Assembly (NCBI GenBank): GCA_900551885.1
Contig: URXS01000005.1
Location: 1-41,567 of the forward strand
DNA length: 41,567 nucleotides
DNA from: an uncultured Oscillibacter sp.
Lineage (GTDB): Bacteria > Bacillota > Clostridia > Oscillospirales > Oscillospiraceae
Direction of reading: 5' to 3'
Under the pieces are notes generated by a model. The model was not told where the DNA came from. It saw only the letters and a program-made list of their open reading frames with translations, and made no database searches. Below are positions 1-7,924 of this stretch, in pieces (positions within the stretch are counted from its first letter, which is position 1; the number at the start of each line of letters is the position of its first letter). The position numbers and the translations under genes were made by a program.

Positions 1-1
1 C

Positions 2-130
2 CGCGGCCAGGGCGGCTTCAACCGGGCCGGCCAGGGCCGTCCCCAGGGCGGGTTCAACCGCACTACCAACACCAGCCGCCCCGCTGCTCCCGCGGCCCCC
101 GCGGCACCTAAGGAAGGAGGAGCCCAGTAA
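2..130 (+). CDS. rpsC: 30S ribosomal protein S3, C-terminal tail (partial)
   Basis: Open frame running in from the left edge and ending TAA at 128-130, which overlaps the rplP start by one base (TAATG). The visible 42 residues are a low-complexity tail rich in Gly, Gln, Arg, Asn, Pro and Ala, with two near-repeats of the form GQGGFNR/PQGGFNR. No folded S3 domain is in the window. The assignment rests on position: rpsC directly precedes rplP in the S10 operon of essentially all Firmicutes. Extended disordered S3 tails of this kind are plausible in this group but I cannot confirm family identity from the tail alone. Confidence 0.8.
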   Translation, partial: RGQGGFNRAGQGRPQGGFNRTTNTSRPAAPAAPAAPKEGGAQ

Positions 131-552
131 TGCTTCTGCCGAAGAGAGTCAAATATCGCCGTGTGCACCGCGGCCGTATGACCGGCAAGGCCACCCGTGG
201 CAGCACCATTGCCTACGGTGAGTTCGGTCTGCAGGCCCTGGAGCCCGGCTGGATCACCAGCAATCAGATCGAGGCTGCCCGTATCGCTATGACCCGTTAT
301 ACCAAGCGTGGCGGTCAGGTCTGGATCAAGATTTTCCCCGACAAGCCCGTAACCAAGAAGCCCGCCGAGACCCGTATGGGTTCCGGTAAGGGTTCCCCTG
401 AGTTCTGGGTTGCCGTTGTGAAGCCCGGCCGTATCATGTTCGAGATCGCCGGCGTGTCCGAAGAAGTTGCCCGCGAGGCGCTGCGTCTGGCCAGCCACAA
501 GCTGCCCATCAAGACGAAGATCGTCGCCCGCACCGAGGAAGCAGGTGAGTGA
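130..552 (+). CDS. rplP: 50S ribosomal protein L16
   Basis: 140 residues, the usual length. It starts MLLPKRVKYRRVHRGRM and contains the conserved segment GEFGLQALEPGWITSNQIEA and the RYTKRGGQVWIKIFPDKPVT block typical of L16. L16 binds 23S rRNA near the peptidyl-transferase centre and the A-site tRNA. The start overlaps the rpsC stop by one base, and the strong AAGGAGG just upstream (113-119) supports it. It is the second gene in the S10 operon portion seen here and is followed by rpmC with a short overlap or coupling. Confidence 0.98.
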   Translation: MLLPKRVKYRRVHRGRMTGKATRGSTIAYGEFGLQALEPGWITSNQIEAARIAMTRYTKRGGQVWIKIFPDKPVTKKPAETRMGSGKGSPEFWVAVVKPGRIMFEIAGVSEEVAREALRLASHKLPIKTKIVARTEEAGE

Positions 553-758
553 AGATGAAGGCAAGTGAAATCCGCAAGATGACCCCCGAGCAGCTCAACG
601 AGAAGCTGGCGGGGCTGAAGAAAGACCTGTTCTATCTGCGTATGCAGCACGCCACCAACCAGCTGGACAATCCCGTGAAGATCCGGGAGACCAAGCACGA
701 TATTGCCCGAATCAAGACCGTGCTGGCGGAGCTCGCCGCCGCTGACCAGAAGCAGTGA
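549..758 (+). CDS. rpmC: 50S ribosomal protein L29
   Basis: Small, helical, highly charged protein (MKASEIRKMTPEQL...) matching L29, which sits near the peptide exit tunnel. Two starts are possible. GTG at 549 overlaps the rplP stop. ATG at 555 gives the canonical L29 N-terminus MKASEIRKM and has AGGTGA (543-548) six bases upstream. I favour 555, which gives 67 residues. Translational coupling to rplP is likely either way. Confidence 0.95.
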   Translation: MKMKASEIRKMTPEQLNEKLAGLKKDLFYLRMQHATNQLDNPVKIRETKHDIARIKTVLAELAAADQKQ

Positions 759-775
759 GAAGGAGGTAAGGTAAG

Positions 776-1042
776 ATGAACGAAGAGAAGAGAACTTCCT
801 CCCGCAAGACCCGGGTCGGCAAGGTGGTTTCCGACAAGATGGACAAGACCGTTGTGGTCGCCATCGAGGACCGGGTGGCCCATCCTCTGTACAAGAAGAT
901 TGTTGGCCGCACCTATAAGCTGAAGGCCCACGACGAGCAGAACGCCTGCGGCGTCGGCGATAAGGTCAAGGTCATGGAGACCCGCCCCCTGTCTCACGAC
1001 AAGCGTTGGCGCGTGGTCGAGATCATTGAGAAAGCGAAGTAA
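776..1042 (+). CDS. rpsQ: 30S ribosomal protein S17
   Basis: 88 residues with an OB-fold core. RKTRVGKVVSDKMDKTVVV and KAHDEQNACGVGDKVKVMETRPLS are S17 signatures. S17 binds the 5' domain of 16S rRNA early in 30S assembly. AGGAGGT (761-767) precedes the ATG. It lies between rpmC and rplN as in other bacteria. Confidence 0.98.
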   Translation: MNEEKRTSSRKTRVGKVVSDKMDKTVVVAIEDRVAHPLYKKIVGRTYKLKAHDEQNACGVGDKVKVMETRPLSHDKRWRVVEIIEKAK

Positions 1043-1056
1043 GGAGGTGCCGCAGT

Positions 1057-1425
1057 ATGATTCAGCAGGAAACGTTTCTGAAGGTAGCCGATAATACCGG
1101 CGCCAAGGAGATCAAGTGCATCCGTGTCCTGGGCGGCTCCAAGCGGAAGTTCGGCAACATCGGTGATGTGATCGTGGCTTCCGTCCGCAAGTCCACCCCC
1201 GGCGGCACTGTGAAAAAGGGCGAGGTTGTCAAGGCCGTCATCGTCCGCAGCGCCAAGGGCGTCCGTCGTGCCGACGGCACCTATGTCCGCTTCGATGACA
1301 ACGCCGCCGTTCTGATCAAGGACGACAAGAACCCCAGAGGTACCCGTATCTTTGGGCCGGTGGCTCGCGAGCTGCGTGACAAGGATTACATGAAGATCCT
1401 GTCCCTCGCCCCCGAAGTGATTTGA
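1057..1425 (+). CDS. rplN: 50S ribosomal protein L14
   Basis: 122 residues, exactly the usual length. It begins MIQQETFLKVADNTGAKE and ends with the L14 block FGPVARELRDKDYMKILSLAPEVI. L14 binds 23S rRNA at the subunit interface and contacts L19. AAGGAGGTGC lies just upstream. It is the first gene of the classical spc operon, here fused into one transcript with the S10 genes. Confidence 0.99.
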   Translation: MIQQETFLKVADNTGAKEIKCIRVLGGSKRKFGNIGDVIVASVRKSTPGGTVKKGEVVKAVIVRSAKGVRRADGTYVRFDDNAAVLIKDDKNPRGTRIFGPVARELRDKDYMKILSLAPEVI

Positions 1426-1438
1426 GGAGGGCAGCGAA

Positions 1439-1750
1439 ATGGCTATGAATATCAAGAAGGGCGATACCGTTGTCGTCCTGTCCGGCAAGGACAAGGGTAA
1501 GCAGGGCAAGGTGCTGGGCACCGTTCCCGGCTCCCTGAAGGTGGTCGTGGAGGGCATCAACATGGTGACCTGCCACGTCAAGCCCCGCAAGCAGGGCGAA
1601 GAGGGCGGCATCGTCAAGCGCGAGGCTGCCATCGCCTCCTGCAAGGTGCAGGTGGTCTGCCCCAAGTGCAACAAGGGCACCCGTATCGCCCACAAGATCG
1701 AGGGCGGCAAGAAGACCCGCGTGTGCAAGCACTGCGGCGCCGAGCTGTAA
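1439..1750 (+). CDS. rplX: 50S ribosomal protein L24
   Basis: 103 residues. The KOW motif (KGDTVVVLSGKDKGKQGKVL, about residues 7-26) is followed by the L24 core. The C-terminus has two Cys pairs, CPKCNKG and CKHCGAEL, a zinc-ribbon form of L24 common in Clostridia. L24 initiates 50S assembly. Start is ATG 1439 with GAGGAGGG (1425-1432) upstream. The internal ATG at 1445 is a minor alternative. Confidence 0.98.
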   Translation: MAMNIKKGDTVVVLSGKDKGKQGKVLGTVPGSLKVVVEGINMVTCHVKPRKQGEEGGIVKREAAIASCKVQVVCPKCNKGTRIAHKIEGGKKTRVCKHCGAEL

Positions 1751-1769
1751 GAAAGGAGCGTAGAGAACC

Positions 1770-2309
1770 ATGGCAAGACTGAAAGAAAAGTACAAAGCCG
1801 AAGTTGCTCCCGCTCTGATGAAGCAGTTCGGCTACAAGAGCGTCATGCAGATCCCCAAGATCGACAAGGTGGTCGTGAACGTGGGCTGCGGCGAGGCTCG
1901 TGAAAACTCCAAGGTTCTGGAGAACGTGGTCAGCGATCTGAGCCAGATCACCGGCCAGAAGCCCATCATCACCCGCGCCCGCAAGTCCATCGCCAACTTC
2001 AAGCTGCGTGAGGATATGCCCATCGGCGCCAAGGTCACCCTCCGGGGCGACAAGATGTGGGAGTTCCTGGATCGCCTGTTCAACGTGGCTCTGCCCCGTG
2101 TCCGTGACTTCCAGGGCATCAACCCCAACTCCTTCGATGGCCGTGGCAACTATGCCCTGGGCATCCGGGAGCAGCTGATCTTCCCCGAGATCGAGTACGA
2201 CAAGATCGACAAGATCCGCGGCATGGATGTGGTCATCTGCACCACCGCGCACACCGATGAAGAGGCCCGTGTCCTGCTCCAGCAGGTCGGCGCTCCCTTC
2301 GCCCGCTAA
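1770..2309 (+). CDS. rplE: 50S ribosomal protein L5
   Basis: 179 residues, normal length. It contains MQIPKIDKVVVNVGCGEA near the N-terminus, TGQKPIITRARKSIANFKLR in the middle and GNYALGIREQLIFPEIEYD near the C-terminus, all L5 hallmarks. L5 binds 5S rRNA and forms part of the central protuberance. GAAAGGAG precedes the start. The next gene, rpsZ, begins 14 bases downstream. Confidence 0.99.
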   Translation: MARLKEKYKAEVAPALMKQFGYKSVMQIPKIDKVVVNVGCGEARENSKVLENVVSDLSQITGQKPIITRARKSIANFKLREDMPIGAKVTLRGDKMWEFLDRLFNVALPRVRDFQGINPNSFDGRGNYALGIREQLIFPEIEYDKIDKIRGMDVVICTTAHTDEEARVLLQQVGAPFAR

Positions 2310-2323
2310 GGAGGAAGAGGCAA

Positions 2324-2509
2324 ATGGCTAAGAAATCTATGATTCTCAAGCAGCAGGCTCCCGCCAAGTTCTCCTCCCGGAGATACAACCGCTGCAAGAT
2401 CTGCGGCCGCCCTCACGCTTACCTGCGTGACTACGGCGTGTGCCGTATCTGCTTCCGGGAACTGGCCTATAAGGGCGAGATCCCCGGCGTGCGGAAGGCT
2501 TCCTTCTAA
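2324..2509 (+). CDS. rpsZ: 30S ribosomal protein S14, zinc-binding type Z
   Basis: 61 residues, the short zinc-containing form of S14. The four zinc ligands are the Cys pairs in CKIC and CRIC, about 14 residues apart. It begins MAKKSMILKQQAPAKF and ends EIPGVRKASF, both typical. S14 is a late 30S assembly protein of the head domain. AAGGAGGAAG (2308-2317) is the ribosome-binding site. The downstream spacer to rpsH is unusually long (200 bases). Confidence 0.98.
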   Translation: MAKKSMILKQQAPAKFSSRRYNRCKICGRPHAYLRDYGVCRICFRELAYKGEIPGVRKASF

Positions 2510-2522
2510 GAGCCGCCGCACC

Positions 2523-2690
2523 GGAAAGCTCCGGCTTTCCACACAACTTATGTAACCGTGAGTTTAGGATATGGAACTCTGGTGATTCGGATGGCGAAAG
2601 GTCATGACCAATTGGGCACCACGCGTGAGCGGACTGCTCCATTGGCCATGATACCTCGCTGCCGCAGCGGTTCCTGTGGAATCGCAACTC
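2523..2690 (+). ncRNA. Candidate structured cis-regulatory RNA between rpsZ and rpsH
   Basis: This is a 200-base spacer in an operon where other gaps are mostly 12-20 bases. It begins with a 7-bp hairpin closed by a C(UCCG)G tetraloop (2523-2529/2534-2540). A long imperfect hairpin follows: 2599-2612 pairs with 2641-2656 with one A-C mismatch and a two-base bulge, and 2614-2618 pairs with 2635-2639 inside it. A third hairpin is 2657-2661/2665-2669. GAGTT at 2560-2564 can pair with AACTC at 2686-2690 to enclose the domain. The hairpins lack a terminal U-run, so this is not a simple terminator. A plausible role is autoregulation by S8, the next gene product. That is inference; no family was recognised. 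Confidence 0.6.
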
Positions 2691-2709
2691 TAAAATAGGA
2701 GGATTTATT

Positions 2710-3108
2710 ATGCATATCACCGATCCGGTTGCGGATATGCTGACCCGCATCCGCAACGCCAACAGCGCCAAGCACGACACCGTTGATGTTCCCGCCTCCA
2801 ACATGAAGAAGAGCATTGCTCAGATCCTGCTGGACGAGGGCTATATCAAGAACTTCCAGGTGGTGGACGACGGCCTCCAGGGCATGATCCACATCACCCT
2901 GAAGTACAACGCGGGCAAGGAAAAGGTCATCACCGGCCTGCGCCGCGTTTCCAAGCCGGGCCTCCGGGTCTATGTGGGTGCCGATGAGCTGCCCCGCGTG
3001 CTCCGTGGCCTGGGTATCGCCATCATCTCTACGTCCAAGGGCGTCATGACCGACAAGAAGGCTCGCGAGCTGCATGTCGGCGGCGAAGTCCTGGCATTCG
3101 TCTGGTAA
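2710..3108 (+). CDS. rpsH: 30S ribosomal protein S8
   Basis: 132 residues. It starts MHITDPVADMLTRIRNANSA and ends with the S8 motif GIAIISTSKGVMTDKKAREL followed by GGEVLAFVW. S8 binds helix 21 of 16S rRNA. In E. coli it represses the spc operon by binding its own mRNA, which makes the structured spacer just upstream notable. The ribosome-binding site TAGGAGG is at 2696-2702, just outside the structured domain. Confidence 0.99.
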   Translation: MHITDPVADMLTRIRNANSAKHDTVDVPASNMKKSIAQILLDEGYIKNFQVVDDGLQGMIHITLKYNAGKEKVITGLRRVSKPGLRVYVGADELPRVLRGLGIAIISTSKGVMTDKKARELHVGGEVLAFVW

Positions 3109-3124
3109 GGAGGGTATTTGAACA

Positions 3125-3670
3125 ATGTCTAGAATTGGCAGAATGCCCATTACCGTTCCCGCCGGCGTGACTGTCAGTGTCGCCGAAGGTAATGTGGTTA
3201 CCGTCAAGGGACCCAAGGGCCAGTTGACCCGTGCGCTGCGCCCCGAGATGATCATTAAACAGGAAGGCAGCACGATCACCGTGGAGCGTCCTTCCGATGA
3301 CAAGCTGCACCGCAGCCTGCACGGCCTGACCCGCACCCTGCTGCACAACATGGTTATCGGTGTGACCGATGGCTACAGCAAGGAGCTGGAGGTCAACGGT
3401 GTTGGTTACCGTGTGGCCAAGGAGGGTAAGAACCTGGTCATGAACCTGGGCTACTCTCATCAGGTGATCGTTTCTGAGATCGAGGGCATCACCATTGATG
3501 TTCCCGCTCCCAATAAAATCGTGATCCACGGATGCGACAAGCAGGCCGTCGGCCAGTTTGCGGCCGAAGTCCGCGAGAAGCGTCCTCCCGAGCCTTACAA
3601 GGGCAAGGGCATCAAGTACGCCGATGAGGTCATCCGCCGCAAGGTCGGTAAGACCGGCGCCAAGAAGTAA
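3125..3670 (+). CDS. rplF: 50S ribosomal protein L6
   Basis: 181 residues, two tandem L6 domains. It starts MSRIGRMPITVPAGVTV and has the C-terminal signature RPPEPYKGKGIKYADEVIRRK. L6 binds 23S rRNA near the factor-binding site. AAGGAGGG lies upstream, and the gap after rpsH is 16 bases. Confidence 0.99.
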   Translation: MSRIGRMPITVPAGVTVSVAEGNVVTVKGPKGQLTRALRPEMIIKQEGSTITVERPSDDKLHRSLHGLTRTLLHNMVIGVTDGYSKELEVNGVGYRVAKEGKNLVMNLGYSHQVIVSEIEGITIDVPAPNKIVIHGCDKQAVGQFAAEVREKRPPEPYKGKGIKYADEVIRRKVGKTGAKK

Positions 3671-3684
3671 GGAGGTGTGCCGAT

Positions 3685-4044
3685 ATGATTAAAAGACCGA
3701 ATACCAATGCCCAGCGCATGAAGCGTCACAAGAGAGTGCGCGCCAAGATCTCCGGCACTCCCACTGCTCCTCGTCTGAACGTGTTCCGTAGCGAGGCCAA
3801 CATCTATGCCCAGATCATCGACGATGTCAACGGCGTGACCCTGGCTTCCGCTTCCTCTCTGGACAAGGCCATCGAGGGTTACGGCGGCAACGTTGCCGCT
3901 GCCACCGCTGTTGGCAAGCTGCTGGCCGAGCGGGCCAAGGCCAAGGGTATCGAGACTGTGGTGTTTGACCGCGGCGGCTACCTGTATCATGGCCGTGTGA
4001 AGGCTCTGGCCGAGGGTGCCCGCGAGGGCGGCCTGCAATTCTAA
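3685..4044 (+). CDS. rplR: 50S ribosomal protein L18
   Basis: 119 residues. RKHKRV-like basic N-terminus (MKRHKRVRAKISGT), the segment PRLNVFRSEANIYAQIIDD, and the C-terminal block VVFDRGGYLYHGRVKALAEG identify L18. It binds 5S rRNA together with L5 and L25-type proteins. AAGGAGGTG precedes the start. Confidence 0.99.
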   Translation: MIKRPNTNAQRMKRHKRVRAKISGTPTAPRLNVFRSEANIYAQIIDDVNGVTLASASSLDKAIEGYGGNVAAATAVGKLLAERAKAKGIETVVFDRGGYLYHGRVKALAEGAREGGLQF

Positions 4045-4063
4045 GGGAGGAGGAACGACAACA

Positions 4064-4564
4064 ATGCCTAGATTTGAAAGAGAGCAGAGCGAGTATATCG
4101 AGAAGGTCGTTTCCCTGAACCGCGTCTCCAAGACCGTCAAGGGCGGCCGTGTTATGAAGTTCTCCGCCCTGGTCGTCGTGGGTGACGGCAAGGGCAAGGT
4201 CGGCTACGGCCTGGGCAAGGCCGCCGAGGTTCCCGAGGCCATCCGCAAGGGCATCGAGGCCGCCAAGAAGAACATGATCACCGTGACCCTCTCCGGGACC
4301 ACCGTTCCCCATGAGACCATCGGTGAGGCCGGCGCCGGCCGCGTGCTGATGAAGCCCGCTGCCCCCGGTACCGGCGTGATCGCCGGCGGTGCTGTCCGTG
4401 CCGTCGTGGAAGCCGCGGGTATCAAGGACATCCGTACCAAGTGCCTGCGCTCCAACAATCCCAACAACGTGGTCGCCGCCGCCTTCCAGGGCCTCAAGAG
4501 CATGCGTGGTCCTGAAGAGGTTGCCCGCATCCGCGGCAAGAGCGTGGACGAGATCGTGGGTTAA
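4064..4564 (+). CDS. rpsE: 30S ribosomal protein S5
   Basis: 166 residues. The start chosen is ATG 4064 (MPRFEREQSEYIEKVVSLN), with GGGAGGAGG at 4045-4053 upstream. An upstream in-frame ATG at 4016 would lie inside rplR and is unlikely. The double-stranded RNA-binding-like domain VVSLNRVSKTVKGGRVMKFS and the S5 C-terminal domain RVLMKPAAPGTGVIAGGAVR are both present. S5 affects decoding accuracy and sits at the mRNA entry channel. Confidence 0.98.
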   Translation: MPRFEREQSEYIEKVVSLNRVSKTVKGGRVMKFSALVVVGDGKGKVGYGLGKAAEVPEAIRKGIEAAKKNMITVTLSGTTVPHETIGEAGAGRVLMKPAAPGTGVIAGGAVRAVVEAAGIKDIRTKCLRSNNPNNVVAAAFQGLKSMRGPEEVARIRGKSVDEIVG

Positions 4565-4577
4565 GGAGGCACAAAAA

Positions 4578-4760
4578 ATGGCAAACTTAAATATTAAGCT
4601 CGTCAAGAGCCTGAACGGCCGCCTGGAAAAGCAGGTCGCCACTGCAAATTCCCTGGGCCTGCGCAAGATCGGTGACGTCACCGTGCAGCCCGACAACGAC
4701 CAGACCCGCGGCAAGATCGCCAAGATCGGCTATCTGCTGCAGGTCACTGAAGTGAAGTAA
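4578..4760 (+). CDS. rpmD: 50S ribosomal protein L30
   Basis: 60 residues beginning MANLNIKLVKSLNGRLEKQ at ATG 4578, preceded by AAGGAGG (4563-4569). The short form with IGDVTVQPDNDQTRGKIAKI matches bacterial L30. A longer upstream frame exists but overlaps rpsE and lacks a ribosome-binding site. It lies between rpsE and rplO as expected. Confidence 0.97.
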   Translation: MANLNIKLVKSLNGRLEKQVATANSLGLRKIGDVTVQPDNDQTRGKIAKIGYLLQVTEVK

Positions 4761-4773
4761 GGAGGCACGAAAG

Positions 4774-5214
4774 ATGAAACTGAGCGAACTGTCTCCCGCC
4801 GAGGGTTCCGTCCGGTCCGCATACCGCAAGGGCCGGGGCGCCGGCAGCGGCAACGGTAAGACCGGCGGCCGCGGCCACAAGGGTCAGAAGGCCCGTAGCG
4901 GCGGCAAGGTCCGCATTGGATTCGAGGGTGGCCAGATGCCTCTGGCCCGCCGTATCCCCAAGCGCGGCTTCAACAACATCTTTGCCAAGCCCCTGGAGAT
5001 CATCAACCTCAACGCCCTGAACGCCTTTGCCGACGGCGAGACCGTCACTGCCCAGGCGCTGCTGGACAAGGGGATCCTCTCCAAGTGCGCATATGGCTAC
5101 AAGGTCCTGGGTAACGGCAAGGTTACCAAGAAGGTCACTGTCAAGGCTTCTGCTTTCTCCGCGTCTGCCAAGGAGGCCATCGAGGCAGCTGGCGGAAAGG
5201 CCGAGGTGATGTAA
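4774..5214 (+). CDS. rplO: 50S ribosomal protein L15
   Basis: 146 residues. MKLSELSPAEGSVRSAYRKG is followed by the Gly/Arg-rich extension GSGNGKTGGRGHKGQKARSG, then FEGGQMPLARRIPKRGFNN, all L15 features. It is a late 50S assembly protein whose basic N-terminal arm penetrates 23S rRNA. AAGGAGGC lies upstream. secY starts two bases after its stop. Confidence 0.99.
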   Translation: MKLSELSPAEGSVRSAYRKGRGAGSGNGKTGGRGHKGQKARSGGKVRIGFEGGQMPLARRIPKRGFNNIFAKPLEIINLNALNAFADGETVTAQALLDKGILSKCAYGYKVLGNGKVTKKVTVKASAFSASAKEAIEAAGGKAEVM

Positions 5215-5215
5215 C

Positions 5216-6505
5216 GTGATCCAAACGATTCGCAAGGCCTGGGGCATCCCCGAGCTGCGGAAGAAAATGGTGTTCACGCTGCTGATCCTGCTGATCTTCC
5301 GTATCGGCAATGCCATCACAGTTCCTTACGTGAATGTTGATATGCTGGAGCAGTATCTGGACCAGATGGGCGGAACCATCCTGGGCCTGTACAACGTCAT
5401 GAGCGGCGGTGCTTTTGCTCAGGCGACGGTGTTTGCCCTGAGCATCCAGCCCTATATCAACAGCTCCATCATCATTCAGTTGCTGACCGTGGCTATCCCC
5501 GCTCTGGAGCGGCTAGCCAAGGACGGCGGCGAGGAGGGCCGGAAGAAGATCCAGTCCATCACCCGCTACACCACCGTGGGCATCGCCATTTTGCAGGCCT
5601 TCGGTTACTATATGATGATGCGGAATTACAATCTGCTGACCGCCGGTGCCGACGGAATTTGGCCGGCCCTGGTCATCATCGTCAGCTTCATCGCGGGCTC
5701 CTCCTTCGTCATGTGGATGGGTGAGCAGGTGACGGAGTTTGGCGTGGGTAACGGCATTTCCATCATCCTGTTTGCAGGCATCCTCTCCCGCGTGCCCACC
5801 ATGGTTTCTTCCGGAATCGCCTTTGGTTCCCAAAAGCCCATCAACTGGCTGTGGGTGGCCCTGCTGATCGTGGGTATCCTGGCCCTGATCGTCTTCATCG
5901 TGTTCATCAACGACGCCGAGCGCCGCATCCCCGTGCAGTACGCCAAGCGCCAGGTGGGGCGGAAGATGTACGGCGGTCAGTCCACCCATCTGCCCATGAA
6001 GGTGAATATGTCCGGCGTTCTGCCCATCATCTTCGCCCAGAGCATCGCGTCTTTGCCTGTCACCGTGTGGACCTTTATCGGTGCTCCCGATGAGGGCACC
6101 ATTTCCCGGGCAATTTACGATGCCATTGACACCAAGTCCGTGATCTATATGGTGGTCTACTTCATCATGATCATCGGCTTCAGCTATTTCTACTCCAGCA
6201 TTCAGTTCAACCCGGTGGAGATCGCCAACAACCTGAAAAAGCAGGGTGGCTTTATCCCGGGCTTCCGGCCCGGCAAGCCCACGGTGGACTTTATCCGGAA
6301 AGTTCTGAACAAGATCACTCTGTTCGGTGCCATCTATCTGGGTATCGTGGCCATCTGCCCCCTGATCATCGGTAAGTTTGTCTCCAGCTCCTCTCTGGCT
6401 ATCGGCGGTACTTCCGTCATCATTGTGGTCGGCGTGGCTCTGGAAACGGTCAAGGCTTTGGAGTCCCAGATGCTGATGCGTCAGTACAAGGGCTTCCTGG
6501 AATAA
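5216..6505 (+). CDS. secY: Preprotein translocase subunit SecY
   Basis: 429 residues with ten predicted membrane segments. It forms the protein-conducting channel of the general secretion system. Recognisable blocks are PYVNVDMLEQYLDQMGG, GISIILFAGILSRVP, the cytosolic loop ERRIPVQYAKRQVGRKMYGG and PGKPTVDFIRKVLNKITLFG. The start is GTG at 5216, one base after the rplO stop, with GAGGTGATG inside the end of rplO serving as ribosome-binding site, so translation is probably coupled. Its partners SecG (12981-13220) and SecA (28992-31739) are elsewhere in the window; secE is not. Confidence 0.99.
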   Translation: MIQTIRKAWGIPELRKKMVFTLLILLIFRIGNAITVPYVNVDMLEQYLDQMGGTILGLYNVMSGGAFAQATVFALSIQPYINSSIIIQLLTVAIPALERLAKDGGEEGRKKIQSITRYTTVGIAILQAFGYYMMMRNYNLLTAGADGIWPALVIIVSFIAGSSFVMWMGEQVTEFGVGNGISIILFAGILSRVPTMVSSGIAFGSQKPINWLWVALLIVGILALIVFIVFINDAERRIPVQYAKRQVGRKMYGGQSTHLPMKVNMSGVLPIIFAQSIASLPVTVWTFIGAPDEGTISRAIYDAIDTKSVIYMVVYFIMIIGFSYFYSSIQFNPVEIANNLKKQGGFIPGFRPGKPTVDFIRKVLNKITLFGAIYLGIVAICPLIIGKFVSSSSLAIGGTSVIIVVGVALETVKALESQMLMRQYKGFLE

Positions 6506-6523
6506 GAAAGAGGCGTTACGCTT

Positions 6524-7156
6524 ATGAAGATGATCCTGTTGGGCGCCCCTGGCGCCGGAAAAGGCACCCAGGCCGAAAGGCTTTGCAAAGAGCTGAACAT
6601 CCCCACCATCTCCACCGGCAATATTCTCCGCGCCGCTATCAAGAACGGCACGCCCATCGGACTGAAGGCCAAGAGCTTTATGGACGCGGGCCAGCTTGTT
6701 CCCGATGATGTCATCATCGGTATCATCACCGAGCGGCTGGCGGAGCCAGACTGCGCCGGCGGCTATATCCTGGACGGCGTGCCCCGCACCATCGCCCAGG
6801 CTGAGGCCATGGAGAAGGCCGGGATCACCTTCGACGCTGTCATCTCCATTGAGATCTCCGATGAGACCATCATGGAGCGCATGAGCGGACGCCGTGTCTG
6901 CGAATCCTGCGGGGCCAGCTACCATGTGGTGGCTGTGCCCCCCAAGCAGGAGGGCGTCTGCGACAGTTGCGGCGGCAAGCTGGTGCAGCGCAAAGATGAT
7001 GCCCCCGAGACGGTGAAAGCCCGGCTCGAGGTCTATCATAGGGAGACCGAGCCTCTGAAGGACTTTTATGCCCAGCGCGGCCTCCTGAAGTCTGTGGAGA
7101 ATCAGCCCTCCGTCGAGGAGACCTCCCAGGCCATCCTCCGTGCACTGGGGAGATGA
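6524..7156 (+). CDS. adk: Adenylate kinase
   Basis: 210 residues. It interconverts ATP, AMP and ADP. P-loop GAPGAGKGT is near residues 7-15 and the NMP-binding region TISTGNILRAAI follows. The lid carries four Cys in two pairs (CESC and CDSC), a zinc-stabilised lid typical of Gram-positives. The catalytic arginines in GRRV and in the KARLEVYHRETEPL segment are present. It is encoded between secY and map, the standard Firmicutes order. Confidence 0.98.
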   Translation: MKMILLGAPGAGKGTQAERLCKELNIPTISTGNILRAAIKNGTPIGLKAKSFMDAGQLVPDDVIIGIITERLAEPDCAGGYILDGVPRTIAQAEAMEKAGITFDAVISIEISDETIMERMSGRRVCESCGASYHVVAVPPKQEGVCDSCGGKLVQRKDDAPETVKARLEVYHRETEPLKDFYAQRGLLKSVENQPSVEETSQAILRALGR

Positions 7157-7160
7157 TGCG

Positions 7161-7913
7161 ATGATTACGCTGAAATCCCCCCATGAGATCGAACTGATGC
7201 GCCGGGCCGGAAAAATTACCGCGGCTGCCCGTGCCTTGGCAGGGGAAATGGTAAAGCCCGGCGTAACAACCCAGGAGATCGACCGTGCGGTGGAACACTT
7301 TATCCGCAAGCAAGGCGCAGTTCCCTCGTTCCTGCATTACAACGGCTATCCGGCCAGCGCCTGCATCAGCGTCAACGACGAGATCATCCACGGCATACCC
7401 GGCAAACGGGTGCTGCAGGAGGGTGACATCGTCAGCGTGGATGTGGGGGCGTACATTGGCGGGTTCCACGGCGACTGCGCGGCCACCTTCCCCTGCGGAA
7501 AGATCTCTCCCGAGGCTCAAGACCTGATCGATGTGACCAGGCAGAGCTTCTTCGAGGGAATCCGCTTCGCCCGGGAAGGGCAGCGGCTGTTCGACATTTC
7601 GGCAGCCATTCAGCAGTATGTGGAAAGCCACGGCTATTCCGTTGTCCGGGAGTACGTGGGCCACGGCGTCGGCGCGCAGATGCACGAGTCGCCGGAGATC
7701 CCCAACTATGGACATCCCGGACGGGGACCGCGGCTGCTCCGCGGCATGACCCTTGCAATCGAACCTATGGTGAACGCCGGCTCCGCCGCCATCCGTCAGA
7801 TGAGCGACGGCTGGACCGTCAAAACCCTGGACGGCAAATGGGCGGCCCACTATGAAAATACGGTTCTGATCACCGACGGTGAGCCCGAGATTCTCACGGC
7901 TCCCGCCATCTGA
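7161..7913 (+). CDS. map: Methionine aminopeptidase type I
   Basis: 250 residues from ATG 7161 (MITLKSPHEIELMRRAGKI). An upstream in-frame start at 7140 overlaps adk and is less likely. It removes the N-terminal Met from nascent proteins using two metals. The ligands are visible: His in FLHYNGYPAS, Asp in VSVDVGAYIGGFHGDCAATF, His in GHGVG, Glu in IEPMVN and the last Glu near the C-terminus (HYENTVLIT). It is normally encoded beside infA. Confidence 0.97.
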   Translation: MITLKSPHEIELMRRAGKITAAARALAGEMVKPGVTTQEIDRAVEHFIRKQGAVPSFLHYNGYPASACISVNDEIIHGIPGKRVLQEGDIVSVDVGAYIGGFHGDCAATFPCGKISPEAQDLIDVTRQSFFEGIRFAREGQRLFDISAAIQQYVESHGYSVVREYVGHGVGAQMHESPEIPNYGHPGRGPRLLRGMTLAIEPMVNAGSAAIRQMSDGWTVKTLDGKWAAHYENTVLITDGEPEILTAPAI

Positions 7914-7924
7914 CGAGGAAGCGT

